Numbered from the stretch's first letter, positions 9,801-17,911 are shown. The stretch: DNA of 64,000 nt from Actinokineospora baliensis (GCF_016907695.1 NZ_JAFBCK010000001.1:1798001-1862000), one strand, 5' to 3'. Notes: generated by a model from the sequence alone, not told the origin. Translations and numbers: made by a program.

Positions 9801-10047
9801 CGCCGAGTTGGTCGCGTGCACCCTGCTGGCCCGCGCCGACCCGATCGGTTCCGCGCGCGTGCTCGCCATGGCCGAGGTCATCCGCGGCGCCCCCGACCTG
9901 GGCAACCCGGAACTCGTGGAGCTGCGCGCTAACCTCGACGCCGCTCTAGGCGTAGACGGGGCCGCGAGTGCCTACGCGTCCGGCATGGCCATGGACCGCG
10001 AGGCGGCGCTTAAAGAGCTCCACCGGGTCTTGGGTCTAGCGAGGTAG
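6883..10047 (+). CDS. AfsR/SARP-type regulator: winged helix, BTAD, NB-ARC, TPR
   Basis: A 1054-residue signalling ATPase and transcription factor of the AfsR class, which usually controls antibiotic or stress genes. In order: OmpR-like winged helix (residues 1-95, MLGPLRLV at the start), bacterial transcriptional activation domain (about 100-245), NB-ARC ATPase with Walker A GPGGAGKT at about 286-293 and Walker B CLLVLDNCEHL, and a long helical TPR-like C-terminus. The GTG at 6883 is chosen because homologues start just before MLGPL; the frame stays open upstream only through repeat DNA. The last 12 bases overlap the end of the convergent next gene. DrrAB lies nearby but transcription is not shared, so a regulatory link is only a guess. 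Confidence 0.88.
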   Translation: MQVSMLGPLRLVQGDGAVVGLGGARLRMLFARLALDAGKVVSVAELVDGLWGEDPPADATNALQSLVSRLRRGLRGGADGLIESHPAGYRLVVAAEQVDVHRFERLVAQGRAALGDGRYAEAGAVLLEAEGLWTGAALAGLEDAPFAAAVVARLGELRFSAVEDRAEAGIRAGRHADVVAELTTLVAEQPLRERAVALLMEALFLCGRQADALAVYDQARRVLGEELGVEPGAPLRELQVAVLRGDLAPARVKPVVAALTSFVGRQAELAEVTRLLDGPRLVTLLGPGGAGKTRLSREVVAGQDGVTWFVELAGVRVDEDVPAAVLATLGMRETRLLDGHTGPRTATALERLVDALSGQRCLLVLDNCEHLIVAAATLADQLLARCPRLRVLATSREPLAITGEVAYPLGPLGLPTVDTSPERVITADAVRLFADRAGSAAPGFQVDGANAAVVAEICRRLDGLPLALELAAARLRSMTVGQIAERLDDRFRLLTGGSRTSLPRHRTLRAVVEWSWDLLEKPERLLAARLSVFPVAALAESVAAVAADADDADDVVYLLASLVEKSIVVAAEGRDGQVRYRMLETVRAYAAERLTELGETERVRQAYCRYFLAYLLEVEPRLRGPDQVRWLARVTADHENLLAALRHAVDLGDADVAHRLAVAAGWFWMISGHHREALNTIAEVAAIPGDAPAHARAAVRSMAAFVKAGGMPDPDLIREVRAELVATDAMAHYPIMAMMEPMLAAFSGDLDEAIAGLERGRNHPDEWARALTLLASAFLHDNQGLMAEAEVDGEQALAAFRELGDRWGQAIAIGQVSERRSLRGDHEGAVAANEESVRLVAELGAVDEMPGVLGRLGLQRGRAGDLVGAEADLRHAMDLASSSTQESQALLLGWLASLVRLRGDLDEARELLRRGKVLLESNEGRTPHWFAMFSSVAAQIAIAEGDPETALAHLAESLKIIVPVGDMPHIGSVAELVACTLLARADPIGSARVLAMAEVIRGAPDLGNPELVELRANLDAALGVDGAASAYASGMAMDREAALKELHRVLGLAR

Positions 10048-11052
10048 CGCTAGCTCCGCGAAGACGGCGTTGTGGTCGCTACCGGGCAGGTCGTAGACGG
10101 CCACGGAGGCGACGCCGACCCGCCGGTCGAGCACGATGTGGTCGATGGTGACCGGGGGACTCGGCGGTGACGAGGACGACCAGGTCGGCCGCATCGCCTC
10201 ACCCGCCAGTTCGGCGCCGTCGTGGTAGCCGCGGTCCAGGAACGCGGTGAAGGCCCGGTGGTCGAGGGTGGCGTTGAAGTCACCCGCCAGCACCCGCGGA
10301 CGGCCGTAAGAGTCGGGCCCCGGTAGGGCTGCCAGTTCTCGCTGCCAACGCTTGCGGGCGTTGTCACTAGGCGTGGGTGGCTCGATGTGGATGGCCACGA
10401 CCTCTATGTCCACTGGGCCGGACAGGTCCACCACCGCCGCGACGTTCTCGAACGCCATGTTCTCCGCGAACGAGATCTGTCGCAGTGGGACTTTGGCGAG
10501 GATGCCCCCTCCAGCACCACCGGGGACAGGTTGCACGGCGCGGTAAGGCAGCAACCGTTCGACCCCGGCGTCATCCAGGGCACTTAGTGCGGCTGGCGTG
10601 AGCTCTTGCAGGGACAACACGTCGACCCTGGCATCGCGAATCAGTGACATAAGGACGTCTGTGTTCGCACGGCCGAGTTTGAGGTTCGCGGTAAGAACCC
10701 GGACGCGCTGACCTTGCGGCAGCGCGTCGCCGTCCGGCAGAACGCGAGGGACGAGCAAGACCCCCAGTGACAGCGACAGCACCAAGGCCACCGTGGTGAG
10801 CATCTTGCGCCGCAGGATCAAGGACAGCAGCGTGACCACGATGCCGTACCCGGCCACGTAAGGCGTCAACGCCAGCGTGACGACAGTAGGCCGGTTGCCG
10901 TCGATTCCACCGAGTCGCAGGACGCACACCGCGAGCAACGGCAGCACGAGCAGCGTCAGGAAGACGGTGACCCCGCGACGGCGCCGCCGCCGGGGCGGTG
11001 GTGGGTCCTCGTCGTAGGGGACGTCCACGTCCTCGGCCTGGCGCGCTGTCAT
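10036..11052 (-). CDS. Membrane-anchored endonuclease/exonuclease/phosphatase family protein
   Basis: 338 residues. An Arg/Pro-rich cytosolic start (PPPPRRRRRRG) is followed by about three hydrophobic segments (roughly residues 28-105). The rest is an EEP (DNase I-like) fold placed outside the membrane. Metal and catalytic motifs are visible: LTANLKLGR (Asn), LSLQEL (Glu), VAIHIEPP, VLAGDFNATLDH (Asp/Asn) and the final GSDHNAVFAEL (Asp-His). Such actinobacterial proteins are probably nucleases or phosphodiesterases; the substrate is unknown. The ATG at 11052 is preferred over a TTG 39 bases upstream. It is divergent from the DrrA gene. Confidence 0.85.
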   Translation of the reverse strand: MTARQAEDVDVPYDEDPPPPRRRRRRGVTVFLTLLVLPLLAVCVLRLGGIDGNRPTVVTLALTPYVAGYGIVVTLLSLILRRKMLTTVALVLSLSLGVLLVPRVLPDGDALPQGQRVRVLTANLKLGRANTDVLMSLIRDARVDVLSLQELTPAALSALDDAGVERLLPYRAVQPVPGGAGGGILAKVPLRQISFAENMAFENVAAVVDLSGPVDIEVVAIHIEPPTPSDNARKRWQRELAALPGPDSYGRPRVLAGDFNATLDHRAFTAFLDRGYHDGAELAGEAMRPTWSSSSPPSPPVTIDHIVLDRRVGVASVAVYDLPGSDHNAVFAELALPR

Positions 11053-11167
11053 GACACCAGGATGCCTGAGAAGCGCGGTCGGGGTTGTCAACCGCTGACA
11101 GTGTCCTGTGCGTGGTTTGACAGCGGCGGGGTCGACTCTGGGAGGCGAACAGAAGGAGGGGGCACAG

Positions 11168-12136
11168 ATGTCCTACGCGATCGAAGCCGAAGGGCTGGTG
11201 AAGCGCTTCGGTAGCACGGTTGCCCTTGACGGGGTCAACCTCGCTGTACCGACCGGCAAGGTCCTGGGGGTTCTTGGGCCCAACGGTGCCGGTAAGACCA
11301 CCGCGGTCCGGGTGCTGGCCACCCTGCTGCGCGCTGACGAGGGGTGGGCGCGCGTCGGCGGGTACGACGTCGCCACCCAGTCGACCGCCGTCCGCGGCAT
11401 CATCGGCCTGACCGGTCAGTACGCCTCGGTGGACGAAGACCTGTCCGGCACCGAGAACCTGGTGCTGATCGGCAAGCTGCTGGGGCTGTCCAAGGCGGAC
11501 GCCAAGGCCAGGGCCGCCGAGCTGCTGGCCAAGTTCGAGCTGACCGAGGCCGCGGGCCGGTCGGTCAAGACCTACTCCGGCGGTATGCGCAGGCGCGCCG
11601 ACCTGGCCGCGAGCCTGGTCGGCCGCCCGCAGGTGCTGTACCTGGACGAGCCGACCACCGGTCTGGACCCGCACAGCCGCAACGAGGTGTGGGCGACCGT
11701 GCGCGGCCTGGTCGACGACGGCGTGACCGTGCTGCTGACCACGCAGTACCTGGAGGAGGCCGACCAGTTGGCCGATCTGATCACCGTGATCGACCACGGC
11801 AAGGTCATCGCCGCGGGCACCCCGCACGAGCTCAAGCGCCGCACCGGTGGCCAGAGCATGCAGGTCCGCCCGACCGTGGCCGCCGACATCCCCGCCGTCG
11901 CCGTGATCCTGCGCGAGCTGACCGGCGAGGACCCGGTCGTCGACACCGACAACGGCCTGCTCACCGTCCCGGTGGACAACCCGCTGCTGCTCTCGTCCGT
12001 GGTCCGGCGGCTCGACGACGCGGGCATCACCGCCGACGAGCTCGGTCTGCGCCTGCCCAGCCTCGACGAGGTGTTCCTGACCCTGACCGGTCGTACCGGT
12101 ACCGCCGCCCCGGCCACCGAAGGGAGCCTGGCATGA
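11168..12136 (+). CDS. DrrA-type ABC transporter ATP-binding protein
   Basis: A 322-residue ATPase subunit of a daunorubicin-resistance-type (ABC-2) exporter. Walker A GPNGAGKT (about 37-44), signature SGGMRRRADLAASL (about 137), Walker B VLYLDEPTTGLDP (about 156) and the H-loop region are all intact. The C-terminal extension typical of DrrA proteins is present (LPSLDEVFLTLTGRT). The ATG at 11168 follows a strong AAGGAGGG. Its stop overlaps the start of the permease gene as ATGA, so the two are translationally coupled. It would pump a hydrophobic drug or lipid; the substrate cannot be told from sequence. Confidence 0.93.
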   Translation: MSYAIEAEGLVKRFGSTVALDGVNLAVPTGKVLGVLGPNGAGKTTAVRVLATLLRADEGWARVGGYDVATQSTAVRGIIGLTGQYASVDEDLSGTENLVLIGKLLGLSKADAKARAAELLAKFELTEAAGRSVKTYSGGMRRRADLAASLVGRPQVLYLDEPTTGLDPHSRNEVWATVRGLVDDGVTVLLTTQYLEEADQLADLITVIDHGKVIAAGTPHELKRRTGGQSMQVRPTVAADIPAVAVILRELTGEDPVVDTDNGLLTVPVDNPLLLSSVVRRLDDAGITADELGLRLPSLDEVFLTLTGRTGTAAPATEGSLA

Positions 12137-12930
12137 CGACCACCACCGCCCCCACCACCCACATCGGACCGGGGGCCGCCCTGCGCCACGGCCTCGCGCT
12201 GGCCGGTCGCGCGGTCACCAAGGTCCGCAAGAACCCCGAGTCGCTGCTGGACGTCACCCTGCAGCCGATCATCTTCCTGCTGCTGTTCGTCTACCTGTTC
12301 GGCGGCGCCATCCAGGGCAGCACCGACGCCTACCTGCAGGTGCTGCTGCCGGGCTTGATGGTGCAGAACATCGCGTTCGCCAGCCTGGGCACCGGCATGG
12401 CGCTCAACACCGACATCAGCAAGGGCGTGTTCGACCGGTTCCGCAGCATGCCCATCGCCAGGTCCGCACCCCTGGTCGGGGCCGTGCTCGGCGACGTGGT
12501 CCGGTTCGTGGTGACGTTGACCGTGCTGTTCACCGTGGCGACCATCATGGGCTTCCGCGTGCAGACCGACCCGGGTCGTTTCCTCATCGCGGTGCTGCTG
12601 CTGATCGCGTTCGGGCTGTGCCTGTGCTGGGTGTCGGTCTGGGTCGGCATGCTGGTCAAGAGCCCGCAGGCGGTGCCGGGGACGCTGGTCGCGTTCATCT
12701 TCCCGCTGACCTTCGGCAGCAACGTGTTCGTGCCGTCGCAGTCGATGCCGGGCTGGTTGCAGGCCTGGGTCGACATCAACCCGGTCACGCACCTCACCAA
12801 CGCGGCCCGCGGGCTGCTGCTCGGCGGCGACTGGGTCGGCGACGCGGGGTGGGCGTTCCTCTGGGCCCTCGTCATCGCGGGGATCTTCTTCCCGCTGGCC
12901 CTGCGCGCGTACCGCAAGCGGGTCAGCTGA
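12133..12930 (+). CDS. DrrB-type ABC-2 transporter permease
   Basis: A 265-residue membrane partner of the preceding ATPase, with six predicted hydrophobic segments. The ABC-2 family motif is seen as FDRFRSMPIARSAPLVGAVL, and the C-terminal pattern is INPVTHLTNAARGLLLGG. The ATG overlaps the drrA-like stop, and AAGGGAG lies 8-14 bases upstream within that gene. A bidirectional hairpin follows the stop. Confidence 0.92.
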   Translation: MTTTTAPTTHIGPGAALRHGLALAGRAVTKVRKNPESLLDVTLQPIIFLLLFVYLFGGAIQGSTDAYLQVLLPGLMVQNIAFASLGTGMALNTDISKGVFDRFRSMPIARSAPLVGAVLGDVVRFVVTLTVLFTVATIMGFRVQTDPGRFLIAVLLLIAFGLCLCWVSVWVGMLVKSPQAVPGTLVAFIFPLTFGSNVFVPSQSMPGWLQAWVDINPVTHLTNAARGLLLGGDWVGDAGWAFLWALVIAGIFFPLALRAYRKRVS

Positions 12931-12943
12931 CACCGGGGGTGTG

Positions 12944-12970
12944 GGGCGGCGCGGGATTCCCGCGCCGCCC
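12944..12970. terminator. Bidirectional terminator between the DrrB and Sir2 genes
   Basis: A perfect 12-bp GC stem, GGGCGGCGCGGG (12944-12955) with its complement (12959-12970), around an ATT loop in a 39-base converging gap. The right arm ends on the first base of the reverse-strand sir2 stop codon. Confidence 0.8.
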
Positions 12971-13767
12971 TATCCCGCGATCTTGGCTTGGATCTCCCGC
13001 AACGCCTCGGCGGCGGGCATCGGCAAGGAGATGCCCCGGCCGTGGCGGATCTCGGGTTCCCGGGTGTTGATCCGGATCAGCCGCCCGGACGCCGCACTGG
13101 CCAGTTCCGCGTACCGCCGGACGGTGGGAACCGCTTGTCCGGCACCGATCTCGACTACGGCGAGGTCCCGCACCGATCGGCGCCAAGTGGACAGCGAGTC
13201 CAAAGCGGACTGACTCCGGTCGGGCACCCACCAGGAATCCCCGAACATCAGGATGTTCGGCCGGGCCAACGCCCCGCAGGTCGGGCACTGCGGCAGTTCG
13301 CCGACGGCCCGCATGGTCTCCGGGTCGACCGCCACGTCCGCTTTCGCCTCCCACACCTCGCCGCGGCAGGGGAGCGTGCACTGCAGGTGGTGGATGGAGC
13401 CGTGCACCTCGGCCACCCCGTCGAACCCGGCGAGCTGGAACTGTCCGTCCACATTGGACGTGAACACCCTGGCGCCCCAGTCGCGCAGCACGGCGAACCC
13501 GGCGTGCGGCACCGTCGCGCGGTAGAGCGCCAGCCGGTGCCCGTAGAAGCCCCAGGCCAGCTCCGGGTCCTCGGTGAAGTGCACCGGGTCGGCCAGCTCC
13601 TCGAACCGCAGCCCGAGCCGCTGGTACGGCGGGTACGCGCGCCAGAAGCCCTCGGTGCCGCGGAAGTCCGGCAGCCCCGAGTCGACCCCCATGCCCGCGC
13701 CCGCGCACACCAGCACCGCGCCTGCCGTGGCGATCGCCTCGGCGGCGCGGTCGAGCTCAACGCTCAC
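12970..13767 (-). CDS. Sir2-family NAD-dependent protein deacylase
   Basis: A 265-residue sirtuin that removes acyl groups from lysine using NAD. Visible motifs: NAD-binding GAGMGVDSGLPDFRG (residues 23-37), TSNVDGQFQLAG, the catalytic His in EVHGSIHHLQC, and four cysteines (C-x3-C and C-x2-C in CPTCGALARP) for structural zinc. RPNILMFGDSWW replaces the usual RP-x-VVWFGE, so substrate choice may differ from CobB. The GTG start overlaps the mhuD stop as GTGA, so it is coupled to the heme oxygenase. It is the last gene of a reverse-strand operon after the M1 peptidase and mhuD. Confidence 0.9.
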   Translation of the reverse strand: MSVELDRAAEAIATAGAVLVCAGAGMGVDSGLPDFRGTEGFWRAYPPYQRLGLRFEELADPVHFTEDPELAWGFYGHRLALYRATVPHAGFAVLRDWGARVFTSNVDGQFQLAGFDGVAEVHGSIHHLQCTLPCRGEVWEAKADVAVDPETMRAVGELPQCPTCGALARPNILMFGDSWWVPDRSQSALDSLSTWRRSVRDLAVVEIGAGQAVPTVRRYAELASAASGRLIRINTREPEIRHGRGISLPMPAAEALREIQAKIAG

Positions 13768-14069
13768 TTGGGGTCCGCGGCCTGCACGATCTCGAACTCC
13801 AGCAGGCTCGACCCGGTGCCGACCGGCTTGGCCCGCTCGCCGCTGTGCGCCTCCTTGGCCGAACCGGCCATCCACGCCTGGAAGTCGGCCTCCGAGGCCC
13901 ACCGGGTGTACACGAAGTACCTGGTCTCGCCGCTGACCGGCCGCAGCAGCTCGAAGCCGAGGAAGCCGGGCTGCCCGTCCACGGCGCCCAGCCGCGCGGC
14001 GAACCGCTTCTCCAGTTCGGGGCCTGCGCCCTCGGGGACCTCGATCGCGTTGATCTTCACGACTGCCAT
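13764..14069 (-). CDS. mhuD: MhuD-like heme-degrading monooxygenase
   Basis: A 101-residue ABM-fold (IsdG/MhuD) protein that opens heme to free iron. It closely follows the pattern of mycobacterial MhuD (Rv3592): VVKINAIEVP at the start and LLEFEIV at the end. The residues known to matter in MhuD are at identical positions: N7, W66 and the heme ligand H75. MhuD makes mycobilin without releasing CO; conservation of these residues suggests the same chemistry here. It follows the M1 peptidase gene by 9 bases and overlaps sir2. No iron box was seen directly upstream. Confidence 0.9.
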   Translation of the reverse strand: MAVVKINAIEVPEGAGPELEKRFAARLGAVDGQPGFLGFELLRPVSGETRYFVYTRWASEADFQAWMAGSAKEAHSGERAKPVGTGSSLLEFEIVQAADPK

Positions 14070-14078
14070 GGGCCCAGC

Positions 14079-15503
14079 CTACTTGCGCAGGCCCGCCGGG
14101 TAGAGGTACTCGTCGCCCGGTTTGCCCGCTTGGTGGAACCAGGCGTCGAGGAACGGGCCGATGTCGGTCCCCGCGACCTCGGTGACCAGGGCGGTGAAGT
14201 CCGCCCAGGAGGCGTTGCCGTCGCGGTGTTCGGAGGTCCAGCGCTTGAGCAGCGTGAAGAACTTCTCGTCGCCCAACTGCTTGCGCAGTGCGTGCACGGC
14301 GAGTTGGCCCTTGTCGTAGACCGCGGTGAACTCGTTGCCCGCGCCCATGTCGACGAGCTTGCGGTTCCAGTAAGAGTCCGTCTTGCGGGCTACCGTCGTG
14401 CGGTAGAGCTTGTCGAGGTCCACGCGGTTCTTGTCCTCGTCCCACAGCCACTGCGCGTAAGAGGCGAAGCACTCGTTGAGGCACACATCGGCCCAGCGCT
14501 CCAACGAGACGCTGTTGCCGAACCACTGGTGGGCCTGCTCGTGCACGATCACCTCCAGCCCCGCCCACTTCGCGTAGATCGGTCGGGTCTGGGTCTCCAG
14601 GGAGAACGAGATGCTCTCGTTGAGGAAGATCCCGCCTGCCGCGCTCTGCGGGTACGGGCCGAACTTGCCCGCCAGGAACTCCAGCACCTCCGGCAGCCGG
14701 GACTCGACCTGCCGCTTGTCCTCGGTGCCCGGCGCGTAGGCGTCGACGACCGGGGTGCCGTCGGCCAGGGTCGACCGGACCAGGGTCCACTTGTCGATGC
14801 CGACGGTGGTCAGGTATGGGGCGATGCGGTTGGGCTCCACCCAGGTCGACGTCGTCCAGCCGCCCTCGCTGGTGGTCGACTCCTCTCGGCCGTTGGCGAT
14901 GACCCGCCAGCCGTCGGGGACCTTGGCCGTCAGCCGGAAGGTGGCCTTGTCCAGCGGGTGGTCGTTGACCGGGTACCAACTGCTCGCCGAATGGGGCTCG
15001 CCTGCCACGAACGCGCCGCCGGACTTGGCGATCTGCCAGCCGCTGACCCCCAGCGCGGCGTCCTCGCTGATCTTGGGCACGCCCGCGTAGGTGACCCTGG
15101 TGCGGAACACCGCGCCCGCGGCGACCGGGGTGGCTGGGGTGATCACCAGCTCGTGGTCGCCTTCCCTGGTGAACCGGGCTGGTGATCCGTCGACCTCCAC
15201 GGCGGCGACGTCGTACCCGGTGAGGTCGAGGTGGTACCCGCCCAACGCCGCGTCAGCGGTGGCCACGACCGTGGTGTCACCTTCGAGTCGTTTCGACGTG
15301 GGGTCGTAGCTCACGGCGACGTCGTAGCTCGTGACGTCGTACCCGCCGTTGCCGTCTTCGGGGTAGTACGGGTCGCCGATGCCCGCCGAACCGGGGATCT
15401 TCGCCTGCTCGGACGGGTCGGGCGCCGGCAGTTGGACCGGTGCGCTGCACGCCGCGAACGCGGTCGTGGCCAGCACAGCGCAGACCACTCGGACACGAAC
15501 CAC
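14079..15503 (-). CDS. M1-family zinc metallopeptidase lipoprotein
   Basis: 474 residues. The lipoprotein signal VRVRVVCAVLATTAFAAC gives a lipobox Cys at residue 19, so it is probably anchored outside the membrane. The beta-rich N-terminal M1 domain is followed by the gluzincin site HEQAH (about 321-325) and a second Glu 19 residues on (LNECFASYAQWLWDE). The usual GxMEN exopeptidase motif is replaced by NESISFSLETQ, as in a subset of actinobacterial M1 proteins. The GTG at 15503 has GGAG at good spacing. It heads a peptidase-mhuD-sir2 operon and is divergent from the hydrolase gene. Confidence 0.9.
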   Translation of the reverse strand: MVRVRVVCAVLATTAFAACSAPVQLPAPDPSEQAKIPGSAGIGDPYYPEDGNGGYDVTSYDVAVSYDPTSKRLEGDTTVVATADAALGGYHLDLTGYDVAAVEVDGSPARFTREGDHELVITPATPVAAGAVFRTRVTYAGVPKISEDAALGVSGWQIAKSGGAFVAGEPHSASSWYPVNDHPLDKATFRLTAKVPDGWRVIANGREESTTSEGGWTTSTWVEPNRIAPYLTTVGIDKWTLVRSTLADGTPVVDAYAPGTEDKRQVESRLPEVLEFLAGKFGPYPQSAAGGIFLNESISFSLETQTRPIYAKWAGLEVIVHEQAHQWFGNSVSLERWADVCLNECFASYAQWLWDEDKNRVDLDKLYRTTVARKTDSYWNRKLVDMGAGNEFTAVYDKGQLAVHALRKQLGDEKFFTLLKRWTSEHRDGNASWADFTALVTEVAGTDIGPFLDAWFHQAGKPGDEYLYPAGLRK

Positions 15504-15585
15504 GCAGAACTCCAAGCACTCGGGGATGGGTCCATCATGGCCGCCCGGCTGTGTTGCGGTGGTTGACTCGGGCAGACTCACCCGC

Positions 15586-16356
15586 ATGAGCAGGCCGGAC
15601 GTGGTCACCTTCGGCGGCGAGGGCCAACCGGTCCTGCTGCTGCACGCACTCATGGGGCGTGCGTCCACGTGGTGGCCCGTCGCGCCGTGGCTCACCCGCT
15701 ATGGCCGTGTTGTCGGCCTTGACGCGCGCGGGCACGGCAAGAGTCCTTACCGGGGCGGCCAATGGCGCACGCCGGACTTCGTGGGGGATGCCGCCGCACT
15801 GGTTCGGGAACTCGGCGCACCGGCCGTCGTGATCGGACACTCGATGGGCGGCTTGCACGGCATCGCCCTCGCCGCCGAACACCCCGATCTCGTGCGCGCG
15901 CTCGTGGTCGAGGACGTCGGCGTGGACCTGCGCGGCCGCACGGTCGACGACTGGAGGGCGCTGTTCGACGCCTGGCCCGTCCCCTTCCCCTCGCTGCGGC
16001 ACGTGCGCGAGTTCTTCGGCCCGGCGGGTGACTACTTCAGCGAGTGCGTTGAGGAGCGCGCGGACGGGTACCACCTGGTCGCCGGGCCGCACGAGCTGTT
16101 CGACATCGCCGCTGAGTGGGGCGAGCGGGCCTACTGGGACCTGGTTGACAGGGTCCGTTGCCCGGTTTTGGTCATAGAGGCGGAGCACACGATCATGCCT
16201 GCCGGACAGCAGGCCGAGATCGCCGCGCGGGTGCAGGGTGGTGGGACGCACCTCTTAGTCGAAGGTGCTGGCCACCTGGTGCACGAGTCCGCGCCTAGGG
16301 TCTTCCAAGGGGCTGTGGAGGCGTTCTTGTCGTGGGCGCTACACGAGGATGTCTAG
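15586..16356 (+). CDS. Alpha/beta-fold hydrolase
   Basis: A 256-residue hydrolase with nucleophile elbow GHSMGG (Ser about 86), oxyanion HALMG near the start, and catalytic His in GAGHLVHES. The acid is probably in VIEAEHTIMP. The position beside mutY and mhuD matches Rv3591c of M. tuberculosis. The substrate is unknown. The ATG at 15586 gives a typical start (MSRPDVVTFGG). The final 18 bases overlap the convergent 2H phosphoesterase gene. Confidence 0.87.
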   Translation: MSRPDVVTFGGEGQPVLLLHALMGRASTWWPVAPWLTRYGRVVGLDARGHGKSPYRGGQWRTPDFVGDAAALVRELGAPAVVIGHSMGGLHGIALAAEHPDLVRALVVEDVGVDLRGRTVDDWRALFDAWPVPFPSLRHVREFFGPAGDYFSECVEERADGYHLVAGPHELFDIAAEWGERAYWDLVDRVRCPVLVIEAEHTIMPAGQQAEIAARVQGGGTHLLVEGAGHLVHESAPRVFQGAVEAFLSWALHEDV

Positions 16357-16845
16357 GTCTCCGCTAGCCGTATCAAGGATCGCGACCCGGGTTACCCGCG
16401 CCTCTATGGGTTCCACGGGGAACAGCGCGTGGAACCCGGTTCCCGTCTGGTCGTCGGTCATGCCATTGGCGAGCGTGCAGTGCGGGACCCAAGAACCGGG
16501 CAGGTAGTAGCTGCTGGGGTTCTTAACCTTGCCCGCCAACACGTCGTGCACAGCCGAGTGCACCGCTAGCAACTCGGTGTCGACAACCGCGCCGAGCATG
16601 AGCACGTTCTCTGCACTGGAGAACGCCGACAGCGTGTAGAGCCATAGATTCGGGATCGACAGCACCCGCAGGTCCGCCTTAAGAGCCACCCTGGTCTTCG
16701 CGGGGATGTCCGACGCCATAGCGAACGTGACGTGAGGAGGGAACCGCCGCGCGGCAGGCACAGCGGCCGCATCGAGCCCATCGAGCAGTTTCGCTACCGC
16801 CGCGTTGGCCCGATCGTCGAACAGCACCACAACACCCTGCGCCAT
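16339..16845 (-). CDS. 2H phosphoesterase (2'-5' RNA ligase / LigT-like)
   Basis: 168 residues with the two H-x-T/S-x signatures of the 2H superfamily: PPHVTFAMA near residue 38 and VPHCTLANGM near 120. These enzymes act on 2',3'-cyclic or 2'-5' phosphodiester bonds; the physiological substrate here is unknown. It starts 21 bases after the mutY stop and is likely co-transcribed with it. Confidence 0.85.
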   Translation of the reverse strand: MAQGVVVLFDDRANAAVAKLLDGLDAAAVPAARRFPPHVTFAMASDIPAKTRVALKADLRVLSIPNLWLYTLSAFSSAENVLMLGAVVDTELLAVHSAVHDVLAGKVKNPSSYYLPGSWVPHCTLANGMTDDQTGTGFHALFPVEPIEARVTRVAILDTASGDLDILV

Positions 16846-16866
16846 GCGATCAGCTTCCCACTCGCC

Positions 16867-17736
16867 CTAGCGGTGCTCGCCGGGCAGGGCGAACCTGCCG
16901 TCAGAGGTCTGCTCCACCAACCCATCGACCAGCAGCGAGTGCAGACACCTGTCCCTCTGTCCCGCATCGCTCCACACGACGTCCAGCCGGGCCTTAGGCG
17001 CGGGCTCGACACTGCCTCTTAAGACGTCCAGCAACAGTCCGCGCACCTGGCGATCCGTACCCGCGAACCGCTGCACGGCCTTTGTGGGACCGTCGTAGGC
17101 AGGCCTACCAGCGAGGACCCAGGCGCAGTCTGTCGTGATCGGGCAATCGGCGCATTTGGGGGCGCGAGCTGTGCAGATCACCGCGCCCAACTCCATCAAC
17201 GCCGCCGACGCCTTCGCCGCGCGGTCGGGCTCCGGCGGCAGCAGCACCTCGGTCTCCGCCATGTCCCGCGTGGTCGACGGCGGACCCGCGTCACCGGCGC
17301 CGTTGACCGCCCTGGCCACCACCCGGCGGACGTTCGTGTCGACCACCGGGCAGCGCTGCCCGTAAGCGAACGCCGCCACCGCACGGGCGGTGTAGGCGCC
17401 GATGCCGGGCAGCGCCAGCAGTGTGTCCACATCGGACGGGACCACGTCGCCGTGCTCCTCGGCGATCACCCCGGCCGCCGCGTGCAACCGCAGCGCCCGG
17501 CGCGGGTACCCCAGCTTGCCCCACGCCCGCACGACCTCGCCCTGCGTCTGCGCGGCCAGCGCCGAGGGCACCGGCCACCGCGCCATCCACGACAACCAGA
17601 TCGGCTCGACCCGCGCGACCGGGGTCTGCTGCAGCATGATCTCGCTGACCAGCACACCCCACCCGGTGGTGCCCGAACGGCGCCACGGCAGGTCGCGCGC
17701 GTTCTCGTCGAACCAGTCCAGCAGGGTGTCGATCAC
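16867..17736 (-). CDS. mutY: A/G-specific adenine DNA glycosylase MutY
   Basis: A 289-residue base-excision enzyme that removes adenine opposite 8-oxoguanine. Seen: catalytic Glu32 (SEIMLQQTPV), helix-hairpin-helix LPGIGAYTARA, catalytic Asp in PVVDTNVRR, and the 4Fe-4S loop C-x6-C-x2-C-x5-C (CTARAPKCADCPITTDC). The C-terminal 8-oxoG recognition region is short, as in other actinobacterial MutY. The GTG at 17736 is chosen because homologues start a few residues before LLDWF. A long hairpin lies between it and the upstream carbonic anhydrase gene. Confidence 0.93.
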   Translation of the reverse strand: MIDTLLDWFDENARDLPWRRSGTTGWGVLVSEIMLQQTPVARVEPIWLSWMARWPVPSALAAQTQGEVVRAWGKLGYPRRALRLHAAAGVIAEEHGDVVPSDVDTLLALPGIGAYTARAVAAFAYGQRCPVVDTNVRRVVARAVNGAGDAGPPSTTRDMAETEVLLPPEPDRAAKASAALMELGAVICTARAPKCADCPITTDCAWVLAGRPAYDGPTKAVQRFAGTDRQVRGLLLDVLRGSVEPAPKARLDVVWSDAGQRDRCLHSLLVDGLVEQTSDGRFALPGEHR

Positions 17737-17747
17737 GCGGAGAAGGC

Positions 17748-17911
17748 TAGTGGCTCGACCCAGGAGGTTGGTGGGGTATCGGCCTGTCCACGGCGTTCCT
17801 GGCAAGGCGCCGGAACGGCCTCGTACTGGGCGTACTCGGTCGTTTCGGCAACGCAGCCAGGGACGTCGTGGGCAGGTCGAGATCCCGTCAACCTGCTGGG
17901 TCGGGCCACTA
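17748..17911. repeat. 164-bp near-complete palindrome between the carbonic anhydrase gene and mutY
   Basis: The two 80-base arms pair almost end to end around a 5-base TGGGC loop (17827-17831) with one 1-base bulge. About 61 of 80 positions are Watson-Crick. About 10 more are G-T pairs on the plus strand, where the minus-strand transcript would have A-C mismatches. The outer ends read TAGTGGC and GCCACTA, and the right end lies on the carbonic anhydrase stop codon. No second copy was seen in the window. It is far longer than a terminator and could be a miniature transposable element or a structured RNA. Confidence 0.85.
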
